Assembly: GCF_039975415.1 (NCBI RefSeq)
Contig: NZ_JBDWHD010000002.1
Source: Ascidiaceihabitans sp039975415
Lineage (GTDB): Bacteria; Pseudomonadota; Alphaproteobacteria; Rhodobacterales; Rhodobacteraceae
Direction: 5' to 3' (one strand)
Length of the DNA: 64,000 nt
Part shown: positions 8,920 to 16,804 of the stretch, piece after piece
How the letters are laid out: each line of letters starts with the position of its first letter
Position numbering within the stretch: position 1 is the stretch's first letter
Program-made: the position numbers and the translations under genes
The notes under the pieces: model-generated
Database searches by the model: none
Seen by the model: the letters and a program-made list of their open reading frames with translations, nothing else
What the model was told of the DNA's origin: nothing

Positions 8920-10806
8920 ATGATCCGAAGAAGGAATAAAGACGTGAATTCCGGCCAAAAACATCAATGGCGCGACGGTGTAGTCGCTCAGGCAAGCTTG
9001 CGCATTCTTGCTACCAGTGATTTGCACATGAACCTCAGAGGCTTCAATTACATCACCGGTAAACCGCAGGCCAAAGCAGGGCTGGCGCAACTTGCCAGCA
9101 TGATCACGCAAGCCCGCACCGAAAACGGCGAAGGCGCGTGTATTCTTTTGGACAACGGTGACGCTTTGCAAGGCGCCCCAATCGCTGACACCGCAGCGCA
9201 ACCTCCGCTTTCGTACAATCACCCGATGGCTTTGGCCTTTGATGCCCTTGGCTACGATGCCATTGGACTGGGAAACCATGATTTTGATTATGGATTGGAT
9301 TTTTTGGACACGGTCAGCACCCAATACAAAGCCCCGACAGTGTGCAGCAACATCGCCTCTGAGGCGCTGTCGGACGTGCGTATGTGGACGATTGTTGACC
9401 AACAGGCCACTTGCTCTGACGGGGTGGTCCGCGATTTGAAGGTGGGTGTCGTTTCTGTACTGCCCGAACAAACGATGATCTGGAACAGCAAGCATCTGTC
9501 GGGCCGTGCTTCCATCGGCAGCATGCAAGACGCCGTGAACCTGCAAGTGCCAAAAGTCAAAGCGGCCGGCGCGGATTTGGTTGTGTTGCTTGCCCATTCT
9601 GGCATTGGGCGTGACGATGGCCCAAAGGACGCAGAAAACGCAGCGTTGCAGTTGTCGAATACCCCGGACATCGATGCTGTGATCGCGGGTCACACACATA
9701 ATTTGTTTCCTGATTGCGCATCGCAGGCTGTTCCCGGCAGCGATCCTGTAAAGGGCACCTTAAACGGAACACCCGCGGCGATGCCCGGATTTGGCGGGTC
9801 GCATCTGGCGGTTCTGGACCTGAACCTGGGACACGCAAATGGCGCATGGCATGTGCTGAACCATTGCGTCACTTTGCGCAGTGCCCCCTGCACGACCCTT
9901 CACGATCCTGCCATTTTGCAAGCCACCGATGCAGCGCATCAACGCACCAAAGTAAGAATGGAAGAAGCCGTCGGGGTCGCCTCGGCCCCGCTAAACAGTT
10001 ATTTTTCGTTGCTCCATACCAGTTCGGACCTGACATTCATCGCCCACGCGAAACGTCTTGCCATGCAACGCCACATAGCGGGCACAGCGCATGCTGAACT
10101 GCCCCTTCTGGTCAGCACTTCGGCGCAAGCATCGGGCGGAAAAGCCGGGCCAGACAACTACGTCGCATTTGACAAAGGCCCGTTGCGGCGCCGTGATGTC
10201 ATCCCCCTTGTGCCCTTTGATAATGCGATTTGGGGCCGTGTCGTCACGGCACGAGACGTGCGTGAATGGCTAGAACGCTGTGCGGCCGTCTTTGCGATCC
10301 AACGGCCGGATACCCCGGATCAAATGCTGCTTGATCCAAACGCACCGGGGTTCAACTTTGACGTTCTGCACGGCGTCGATTTCACAATAAACCCAACACG
10401 TCCAAGCCGTTACGATCCCGACGGCACCCTTGTTGATAAAACCGCATACCGTGTCGAAAACCTGACGTTTGACGGTGCGCCATTGGAAGACTCACAGCAA
10501 TTTTTGATGGCATCCAACAGCTACAGGTTGGCGGGGGGCGGACAATATCCCGGCTGCACCACCCAAGCCGTCAGCGTGAGATGCGAAGAAACAGTCAACG
10601 ATGCGCTGGCGTGGTTGATCCACAATCCGCTCTGTCAGGCAGACGCCCCGGAAAGCCGTTGGGCCCTGTCGCCGGGCCTGGATCTGCATACGATCTACAA
10701 AACAAGCCCTGCCGCGCGGACACACCTTGCACAAATCGCGCGGTATAAGCCCGTTGATCTGGGCGACACCGCAGACGGTTTTTGTGCATTGCGTTTGCAC
10801 CTGTAA
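8920..10806 (+). CDS. cpdB: 2',3'-cyclic-nucleotide phosphodiesterase / 5'-nucleotidase family protein (CpdB-like)
   Basis: This 628-residue metallophosphoesterase has all core motifs in order: ATSDLHMN, LLDNGDALQG, GLGNHDFDYGLDFL, LLAHSGIG and AGHTHNLFP. They are followed by the C-terminal 5'-nucleotidase substrate-binding domain (about 340-610). CpdB enzymes are normally periplasmic and release 3'-nucleotides and phosphate. Here the N-terminus is basic and polar, the first strand begins near residue 27, and no signal peptide is visible. A GTG at 8944 is an alternative start and also gives no signal peptide. The location is therefore uncertain although the family is clear. Confidence 0.88.
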   Translation: MIRRRNKDVNSGQKHQWRDGVVAQASLRILATSDLHMNLRGFNYITGKPQAKAGLAQLASMITQARTENGEGACILLDNGDALQGAPIADTAAQPPLSYNHPMALAFDALGYDAIGLGNHDFDYGLDFLDTVSTQYKAPTVCSNIASEALSDVRMWTIVDQQATCSDGVVRDLKVGVVSVLPEQTMIWNSKHLSGRASIGSMQDAVNLQVPKVKAAGADLVVLLAHSGIGRDDGPKDAENAALQLSNTPDIDAVIAGHTHNLFPDCASQAVPGSDPVKGTLNGTPAAMPGFGGSHLAVLDLNLGHANGAWHVLNHCVTLRSAPCTTLHDPAILQATDAAHQRTKVRMEEAVGVASAPLNSYFSLLHTSSDLTFIAHAKRLAMQRHIAGTAHAELPLLVSTSAQASGGKAGPDNYVAFDKGPLRRRDVIPLVPFDNAIWGRVVTARDVREWLERCAAVFAIQRPDTPDQMLLDPNAPGFNFDVLHGVDFTINPTRPSRYDPDGTLVDKTAYRVENLTFDGAPLEDSQQFLMASNSYRLAGGGQYPGCTTQAVSVRCEETVNDALAWLIHNPLCQADAPESRWALSPGLDLHTIYKTSPAARTHLAQIARYKPVDLGDTADGFCALRLHL

Positions 10807-10817
10807 CGCCACGGCCC

Positions 10818-10846
10818 TTGCACGTCGTTTCACGACTCATTATATG
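10818..10846 (+). promoter_or_regulatory. Sigma-70-type promoter of ffs
   Basis: A -35 box TTGCAC (10818-10823) and a -10 box TATATG (10841-10846) are separated by 17 nt. They sit 5-8 nt upstream of the expected 5' end of the SRP RNA. This spacing is as expected for a strong constitutive RNA promoter. Confidence 0.7.
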
Positions 10847-10850
10847 GTCA

Positions 10851-10948
10851 ATCGAGAGGTTGGCGCGGGCAAGCGCCTCGCCAACCCGGTCAGATCCGGA
10901 AGGAAGCAGCCGTAACGAGTCCCGTTTGGGTCGTTGTCAATCTCTCAC
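10851..10948 (+). ncRNA. ffs: Signal recognition particle RNA (4.5S, bacterial small type)
   Basis: The conserved core GGTCAGATCCGGAAGGAAGC and the following AGCC form the symmetric and asymmetric loops and GNRA-type tip that bind Ffh. GAGAG at 10854-10858 pairs with CTCTC at 10942-10946 to close the hairpin. The length near 98 nt is that of the alphaproteobacterial form, and a promoter lies at the right distance upstream. The position close to dnaX-ybaB-recR is common in this class. Exact ends are estimated. Confidence 0.95.
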
Positions 10949-10952
10949 CCAA

Positions 10953-10977
10953 GCGCAAATTGCAAAGCAATTTGCGC
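10953..10977. repeat. Perfect palindrome with 11-bp arms downstream of ffs
   Basis: GCGCAAATTGC and GCAATTTGCGC are exact inverted repeats around an AAA centre. The element starts 5 nt after the SRP RNA. There is no T tract, so a simple terminator is not certain; it may aid 3'-end formation or belong to a dispersed palindrome family. Confidence 0.75.
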
Positions 10978-11098
10978 GTAGCCCGGCAGAGGTATCCGCA
11001 AGATACTACGAGAGGGCAGCACCGACCGTCACACCCAAAACGGCCCTCACCTCCACTTCCCAACGCACAAGCCCCTACCCAATCCGCCCGCTGTCCCT

Positions 11099-11467
11099 AT
11101 GGTGAGGTTTGTGGCTAACGATTCGTCACAAACACGCACCGATTGGGCCGAAGACCGCACCGTTCTGGCCAATGAACGCACATTCGCATCATGGATGGGC
11201 ATGGGATTGGGGGCCGTGGGGATAGCGATCGGGTTGAAGGCCGTCTTCGGCGCCACAGACCCGATTTGGGTTGCCAAGGCTGTCGCTTCGATATTTCTGG
11301 TCGTTGCCATCGGGGTGTTTTGGATGGCGCGACGACAGGCGTGCAAAACCCTTGAACGGATCACGCAACACGACGCCGAGGCGTTACCGTCAAAAAGTTT
11401 TACAAAACTTGCAGTGGCCATGACGATTGCAAAGCTGGCGACAGGCGGCGTGCTTTGGTCTTTGTAA
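11099..11467 (+). CDS. DUF202 family membrane protein
   Basis: This is a 122-residue inner-membrane protein. The motif DRTVLANERTFASWM near residue 19 is the hallmark of DUF202 (YidH-like) proteins. Three membrane segments follow at about 35-52, 60-78 and 100-118. The function of the family is unknown. The ATG at 11099 lacks a good ribosome site; GTG at 11111 is a possible alternative. It is convergent with the RTX-like gene, 7 nt apart. Confidence 0.85.
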   Translation: MVRFVANDSSQTRTDWAEDRTVLANERTFASWMGMGLGAVGIAIGLKAVFGATDPIWVAKAVASIFLVVAIGVFWMARRQACKTLERITQHDAEALPSKSFTKLAVAMTIAKLATGGVLWSL

Positions 11468-11474
11468 CAGCGGT

Positions 11475-12437
11475 TTAGCGGCTGTCGACGAACACCGTCA
11501 CATCGCTTTCCGCAAGGCCTGCGCCGCCGACAACCCGCACAACCGGAATGTTGTTGATCAACACAATCGCGTCTTCGCCGTCTTGCGAATTCTCGACTGT
11601 AACGGTGTCTTCATCCCCGACGGGGTTCAAAAGACCGGGCTGGCCTTGAACAACAAGGGAATCCTCACCCTGTTCAAAATCCGTGATCGTGACCACATCA
11701 TACCCTTCTTCGACGCCGTTGTAGGTCTCGACCACAACGCTGTCGCGTCCGTTGCCGGTTTCAACAACATCGCCTTCATCAGCCACAAGCGTGTCAAAAC
11801 CAAAGCCACCGCTGACCGTGTCTGCCGTTCCTTGGTCCGACGCATCATCCACTGACACAATGAAATCGGTCCCTTGCTGGCCGTTGATCACGTTTGATCC
11901 GAAACTGTCAGAAATCGCATCGTTGCCAACGCCGCCATTGATCGTGTCGTCGCCACCTTCAACCGTTGCCTCAGACAGGTTGCCGCTGTCATCCGCTGTG
12001 GGAAAGGGCTGAATGTCATCTACGCTTGGGATGTCACGAAAATCAGCACCATAAACGTCGCTGCCTTCGCCAAGATCTACACTGTCATCGCCCAAACCGG
12101 TCAGGATCACATCGTCACCCGCACCACCATCAACTGTATCGTCGCCCGCACCAAGAAGAAGGTAGTCATCACCGCCCAATGCATCGATGTCTTGCGCACC
12201 GCTAACAAAATCAATTTGCCCCAACGCCTGGTTGGCTTGACCTTGCGTGATTTCGCCCTCTGCAACCAGATCGTCGAATTCCGCGACAAAATCTGCGCGA
12301 TATGCTTCGTCCGAAACAACGTCCGCGCCTTCTGTCGGAGACGCTTGATCACCTGACGCATCGTCGCCGCTATCGTCGCCTCCAATCAGAGCAGAAAACC
12401 CCAGACCCAAACCTAAAAGAGCCAACAAACCGAACAT
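11475..12437 (-). CDS. Hemolysin-type calcium-binding (RTX-like) repeat protein
   Basis: This is a 320-residue, strongly acidic protein. A short hydrophobic N-terminus (MFGLLALLGLGLGFSALIGG) is followed by an Asp/Ser-rich stretch, a small helical region (about 45-85), and GGxGxD nonapeptide-like repeats such as GAGDDTVDGGAGDDVILTG, which bind calcium in a beta-roll. A second repeat cluster lies near 155-200. The ATG at 12437 is chosen for GGGGAA about 9 nt upstream; an ATG at 12467 exists in frame. The protein is probably exported or surface-bound; the route is not evident. The product is of unknown role. Confidence 0.85.
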   Translation of the reverse strand: MFGLLALLGLGLGFSALIGGDDSGDDASGDQASPTEGADVVSDEAYRADFVAEFDDLVAEGEITQGQANQALGQIDFVSGAQDIDALGGDDYLLLGAGDDTVDGGAGDDVILTGLGDDSVDLGEGSDVYGADFRDIPSVDDIQPFPTADDSGNLSEATVEGGDDTINGGVGNDAISDSFGSNVINGQQGTDFIVSVDDASDQGTADTVSGGFGFDTLVADEGDVVETGNGRDSVVVETYNGVEEGYDVVTITDFEQGEDSLVVQGQPGLLNPVGDEDTVTVENSQDGEDAIVLINNIPVVRVVGGAGLAESDVTVFVDSR

Positions 12438-12622
12438 GGACGAATTTCCCCGAATGAAAGAATACAACTATCAATAGATTTTCGTCGCATTTTTAACAAG
12501 TTATTCCAGCCACGACGTGCGAAACGAACTGTTTCAAATTCCTCAACAACACTTGCCGCTGTGGACGTTCAGCGCGGGGCGCATTACCTTCTGTTTGTGA
12601 CGAATCCACAGAAAGCCAATTG

Positions 12623-14386
12623 ATGTCTGACACCCCTGCTCCTGCCTATCAGGTTCTGGCCCGCAAGTACCGGCCTGAGACCTTTGTCGATCTGGTGGGA
12701 CAGGACGCCATGGTGCGCACCCTACGCAACGCATTTGAGGCAGACCGCATCGCCCAAGCCTTTGTAATGACAGGCATTCGTGGCACCGGCAAAACAACCA
12801 CAGCACGCATTATCGCCAAGGGCATGAATTGCATCGGCCCCGATGGCACAAGTGGCCCAACCACCGATCCATGTGGCGTTTGCGAACACTGCACCGCCAT
12901 CATGGAAGGCCGCCACGTCGATGTCATGGAAATGGATGCCGCATCACGCACCGGCGTTGGCGACATCCGTGAAATCATCGATTCAGTGCATTACCGCGCC
13001 GCGTCGGCCCGCTACAAGATTTACATCATCGATGAGGTGCACATGCTGAGCACCTCGGCCTTTAACGCGCTTCTCAAAACGCTGGAAGAGCCGCCCACCC
13101 ACGTCAAATTCATCTTCGCCACCACCGAAATCCGCAAAGTACCCGTCACGGTTCTTTCGCGTTGCCAACGCTTTGATCTGCGCCGCATTGAACCCGAAGT
13201 GATGATCGCCCTGATGCGCAAGATCGCCACGGCGGAAGGTGCCGAAATCGCGGATGATGCGCTGGCTTTGATCACGCGCGCCGCCGAAGGGTCCGTGCGC
13301 GATGCCACATCTTTGCTGGATCAGGCCATCAGCCACGGCGCGGGCGAAACCACCGCGGATCAGGTGCGCGCGATGCTGGGTTTGGCCGATCGGGGCCGCG
13401 TTCTGGACTTGATCGACATGGTGCTGCGCGGTGACGCCGCAGCTGCGTTGACAGAGCTTTCGGGTCAATATGCAGACGGCGCAGACCCAATGGCTGTCTT
13501 GCGCGATCTGGCGGAAATCACCCATTGGGTGTCCGTCGTCAAAATCACACCGGATGCAGCCGAAGACCCCACAGTATCGCCAGATGAACGTGCCCGCGGG
13601 CTGGCCATGGCCGAAAACTTGCCCATGCGTGTTTTGACACGCCTGTGGCAGATGCTGTTGAAATCATTGGACGAAGTGGCTGCAGCCCCCAACGCCATGA
13701 TGGCCGCAGAAATGGCGATCATCCGGTTGACCCATGTGGCCGACCTGCCCAGCCCCGAAGAACTGGTACGCAAGCTGAACGGTATCTCGCCGCCCCCTGC
13801 CCCTGCAAATGGCGGCGGCACTGCTGCTGCGCCCCAAGGAGGCCAAGGGGGACAGTCAGCCACGGCAGCTTACGCGGCCACAGCTGCCCCCGCGCAGCCC
13901 GGCAGTGGTGGCACAATGGCCGCCGTTGCGGTCGACGCAGATGCGGCCCTTGCCCGGTTTCCCACGTTTGAGCATGTTGTCGAACTGATCCGCATCAACC
14001 GCGATGGCAAGCTGTTGGTGGATGTGGAAACCGACCTGCAACTGGCCTCTTACCAGCCCGGGCGCATCGAATTTGTGCCCACCCCCACGGCCCCCCGTGA
14101 TCTGGCCCAACGGCTTGGCGCGAAGCTGCAACTTTGGACGGGCAACCGCTGGGCTGTCACCATCGTCAATGAAGGCGGCGCCAAGACCATCGCCGAAATC
14201 CGCGACGCGGCTGACTTGGAACTGCAAGCGAAAGCCGAAAATCACCCGATGGTGCAAGCCGTATTAACCCAATTTCCCGGTGCAAAGATCACAGCCATCC
14301 GCACCGCGGAACAAATAGCCGCAGAGGCAGACGAAGATGCCCTGCCAGAAGTGGAAGACGAATGGGATCCCTTCGAAGAGGATTGA
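12623..14386 (+). CDS. dnaX: DNA polymerase III subunit gamma/tau
   Basis: This 587-residue clamp-loader ATPase assembles the replicative polymerase. Walker A is GIRGTGKTTTARI near residue 50, a zinc-binding cysteine cluster (C-PCGVCEHC) follows, and Walker B/DExH is IIDEVHMLSTSAFNALLKTLEEPP. After about residue 390 comes a Gly/Ala/Gln-rich linker and a tau-type C-terminal domain. No A-tract slippery site is seen, so only the full-length product is predicted. The ATG at 12623 is preferred over the adjoining TTG. The 3' end overlaps the next gene by 25 nt. Confidence 0.96.
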   Translation: MSDTPAPAYQVLARKYRPETFVDLVGQDAMVRTLRNAFEADRIAQAFVMTGIRGTGKTTTARIIAKGMNCIGPDGTSGPTTDPCGVCEHCTAIMEGRHVDVMEMDAASRTGVGDIREIIDSVHYRAASARYKIYIIDEVHMLSTSAFNALLKTLEEPPTHVKFIFATTEIRKVPVTVLSRCQRFDLRRIEPEVMIALMRKIATAEGAEIADDALALITRAAEGSVRDATSLLDQAISHGAGETTADQVRAMLGLADRGRVLDLIDMVLRGDAAAALTELSGQYADGADPMAVLRDLAEITHWVSVVKITPDAAEDPTVSPDERARGLAMAENLPMRVLTRLWQMLLKSLDEVAAAPNAMMAAEMAIIRLTHVADLPSPEELVRKLNGISPPPAPANGGGTAAAPQGGQGGQSATAAYAATAAPAQPGSGGTMAAVAVDADAALARFPTFEHVVELIRINRDGKLLVDVETDLQLASYQPGRIEFVPTPTAPRDLAQRLGAKLQLWTGNRWAVTIVNEGGAKTIAEIRDAADLELQAKAENHPMVQAVLTQFPGAKITAIRTAEQIAAEADEDALPEVEDEWDPFEED

Positions 14387-14754
14387 TTTTGGCGGCGCTG
14401 CCCACCTCTGCGCTGGCCGAAGTCTGCGACAAGGTCCGACCCCATTGGGTGCCCGGCACACCTGCCACCGCTTTCACAGAAATGATCGCCCTGTTCGGCA
14501 CGCCGCCGTCTTTGGTGCTGTTGGTCGCCACGGCCCTTGTCCTGCGCTTTCGCAGCAAGTGGGGCGGATTGGGCGTCACTGTGGCATGGGCAGCTTGGGT
14601 GTCGGTTGTGTCGATGGTTGGCGCAGGGGACGCCGTGCAACAACAAGCCACCCTTGAAGGCTGCGTCGGTTCGCCGGCCTTGTTCATTCTGGTTGTCGCT
14701 GCAATATGTATTGCAACGATACTGTATACCTCGCCGCGCAGCACGCGGCTTTGA
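14362..14754 (+). CDS. Small exported/membrane protein of unknown function overlapping dnaX
   Basis: This 130-residue product has a signal-peptide-like start (MGSLRRGLILAALPTSALA) and three hydrophobic segments at about 40-60, 68-88 and 105-122. The ATG lies inside the last 25 nt of dnaX in another frame. The reading frame stays open to 18 nt before ybaB, filling the gap exactly, which supports a real gene in the dnaX-ybaB-recR operon. I do not recognise the family. Confidence 0.65.
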   Translation: MGSLRRGLILAALPTSALAEVCDKVRPHWVPGTPATAFTEMIALFGTPPSLVLLVATALVLRFRSKWGGLGVTVAWAAWVSVVSMVGAGDAVQQQATLEGCVGSPALFILVVAAICIATILYTSPRSTRL

Positions 14755-14772
14755 CCCAAACGGAGACACGCG

Positions 14773-15117
14773 ATGTTCAAAGGACTTGGCCAGCTTGGCG
14801 ATATGGCCGGCATGATGAAAAAAGCCCAAGAAATGCAAACAAAGATGGCAGAAATGCAGGACGACCTGCACAACGTCATGGTTGTGGGCGAATCTGGTGC
14901 GGGCCTTGTGAAGGCCACGGCCAGCGCCAAGGGCGATTTGAAGGCGTTGGACATTGACCCGTCCATCTTCAACGGTGACGAAAAAGAAGTGGTCGAGGAC
15001 CTGATCCTGGCCGCCATCAAAGACGCGCAAGCCAAAGCGGCGGCGAAGGCCGAAGCAGAAATGACCAAGCTGACCGATGGTTTGGGTCTACCCAAAGACA
15101 TGAAGCTGCCATTCTGA
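14773..15117 (+). CDS. ybaB: YbaB/EbfC family nucleoid-associated protein
   Basis: This is a 114-residue DNA-binding protein that coats the nucleoid and is almost always encoded between dnaX and recR. The N-terminal amphipathic helix with MMKKAQEMQTKMAEMQDDL, the central VESGAGLVKATA-like strand region and the Ala/Lys-rich C-terminal helix are typical. The stop codon overlaps the presumed start of the following TraB/GumN gene. Confidence 0.95.
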   Translation: MFKGLGQLGDMAGMMKKAQEMQTKMAEMQDDLHNVMVVGESGAGLVKATASAKGDLKALDIDPSIFNGDEKEVVEDLILAAIKDAQAKAAAKAEAEMTKLTDGLGLPKDMKLPF

Positions 15118-16166
15118 TCCGCGCTGCCATAGCAGGGGCAGTGCTATCGACGCTGGCCTGTTCGGTGTCGGCTCAGGATTGGTTCACCTATGACGCCTGT
15201 CAGGTGGACACCGTGGCCCTGCATGACACAGCCGTTGCCCCCGCCAATTTGGACGCGCTGATCACCGATGGCGCGGCCTTGCCTAATGGGGTTGGCAATT
15301 TCTGGAGGATTACCTCTACCGAGGGGATGGTTTCCCATATCTGGGGCACCAACCATTCCAACGATCCCAAGCTGCTGGATTTGCCACAATCTGTGCGCGA
15401 TGCCATAGCCGCTGCGCGCGTTGTTGCGTTGGAAACCAATTTCGTCTTCCAGTCACGCACAAAAATGGATCAGGTCCGTTCTGGCTTGGACATTCTGCGC
15501 GAGCCGGGCGAAGACGCATCAGAGGTCTACACAGAAATTGATCTGCGTATCCTGGCATGGTTAAAAGCGCGTCTGGACGGGATCGGCTGGGGGGCGGATG
15601 CCGTGGAATGGATCACACCCACCGGTCTGGCAGAAATCATGCTGAACGACCCCTGCTCCGATTTTGCATCAGGCACTTATCCCACCCAAGACAGCCTGAT
15701 CCAGACTTTGGGTGCAATTGCAGGGGCGAAAATTATGGGACTGGAGCCCCAAGATGCATTTCTTGAGCATCTGAACAAACCGGAAAACCGCGGCTTGGCA
15801 TTTGATCTTATCAACCTGTACGGCGCGACGCTGAATCCTGCTGCCCCGGACACAGCCCGCGCCACAAGCTATGCCTTGTACCTTCAGGGCCGCAACGGCG
15901 CTGCCATGATGTGGGAACGCAGTGCCGCACAGGCCTTTTTTGGACATAATATTGGGCCCGCACTTGTGGACCGTGTCGACGCGTACCTGCTGGTCGAACG
16001 CAATCGTCAATTTTTGGAAGCGGCCTTGCCTGAATTGTCCCAAGGCGGGCTGTTTATGGCCATCGGGTCGTGGCATTTGCCTACCGAAACAGGCATGATC
16101 GCAGTCCTAAGAGACGCCGGTTTTAAAGTGGACCGTATCCCGACCCCCAAAGAGGTTGCACAGTGA
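15114..16166 (+). CDS. TraB/GumN family protein, probably periplasmic, likely non-ATG start
   Basis: The TraB/GumN domain is shown by HIWGTNHSNDP near the N-terminus and GGLFMAIGSWHLPTETGMIAVL near the C-terminus, which carry the conserved histidines of this metal-dependent hydrolase-like family; the function in Roseobacters is unknown. The only standard start is GTG at 15141, but the frame stays open upstream and codons from CTG 15114 complete a canonical signal peptide (LIRAAIAGAVLSTLACSVSA). CTG overlaps the ybaB stop as CTGA. ATT at 15111 is another candidate. With CTG the product is 350 residues. The gene ends in an overlap with recR. Confidence 0.85.
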   Translation: MIRAAIAGAVLSTLACSVSAQDWFTYDACQVDTVALHDTAVAPANLDALITDGAALPNGVGNFWRITSTEGMVSHIWGTNHSNDPKLLDLPQSVRDAIAAARVVALETNFVFQSRTKMDQVRSGLDILREPGEDASEVYTEIDLRILAWLKARLDGIGWGADAVEWITPTGLAEIMLNDPCSDFASGTYPTQDSLIQTLGAIAGAKIMGLEPQDAFLEHLNKPENRGLAFDLINLYGATLNPAAPDTARATSYALYLQGRNGAAMMWERSAAQAFFGHNIGPALVDRVDAYLLVERNRQFLEAALPELSQGGLFMAIGSWHLPTETGMIAVLRDAGFKVDRIPTPKEVAQ

Positions 16167-16756
16167 GCAGCACCAAAGACATTGATGACTTGATCGAATT
16201 GATGGCGAAATTGCCGGGCCTAGGCCCACGGTCCGCCCGCCGTGCGGTGCTGCATCTGATCCGCAAACGCGCCTTGTTGCTGACCCCCTTGGCCGATGTG
16301 ATGCAAACCGTCGCAGCCACAGCACGAGAATGTCTGAATTGCGGCAATGTCGGCACTTTGGATGTGTGTGATTTGTGTACGTCAGAAAAGCGTGCAAACG
16401 GTGAACTTTGCGTGGTGGAAGACGTGGCAGACCTGTGGGCCATGGAACGATCCGGCGTGTTCAAAGGCCGATATCACGTTTTGGGTGGCACGTTGTCAGC
16501 CCTGGACGCAGTGGGGCCCAGCGAACTGCGCATCCCTAAATTGTTGAACCGGGTGCAAGCCGAAGGCATTTCCGAAGTCATTTTGGCCTTGAACGCCACC
16601 ATCGACGGTCAAACAACAGCCCATTATATTGCTGACCAATTGGAGGGGCAGGTTCAGTTGACGTCTTTGGCCCAAGGTGTGCCCATCGGCGGTGAGCTGG
16701 ATTACCTCGATGACGGCACGATATCGGCAGCGATGCGTGCGCGGAAGTCACTTTAG
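16163..16756 (+). CDS. recR: Recombination mediator protein RecR
   Basis: RecR (197 residues) works with RecO and RecF to load RecA at gaps. A helix-hairpin-helix region with LAKLPGLGPRSARRAVLHL-type sequence comes first, then the four-cysteine zinc finger (CLNCGN...CDLC), then a Toprim domain beginning LCVVEDVADLWAME. The GTG start at 16163 overlaps the stop of the preceding gene (GTGA), which supports translational coupling. Confidence 0.96.
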   Translation: MSSTKDIDDLIELMAKLPGLGPRSARRAVLHLIRKRALLLTPLADVMQTVAATARECLNCGNVGTLDVCDLCTSEKRANGELCVVEDVADLWAMERSGVFKGRYHVLGGTLSALDAVGPSELRIPKLLNRVQAEGISEVILALNATIDGQTTAHYIADQLEGQVQLTSLAQGVPIGGELDYLDDGTISAAMRARKSL

Positions 16757-16804
16757 TCTACCGGCCATAACCTCCTTTTAAGAAGTCGGCTGTAGTTCGG
16801 TCAC

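Noticed and set aside
13835..13865. AGGAGG followed by AAGGGGG in dnaX, as a possible programmed frameshift site
   Set aside because: No slippery A-tract or clear downstream stop context for a gamma product; the coincidence occurs in a Gly/Gln-coding linker.
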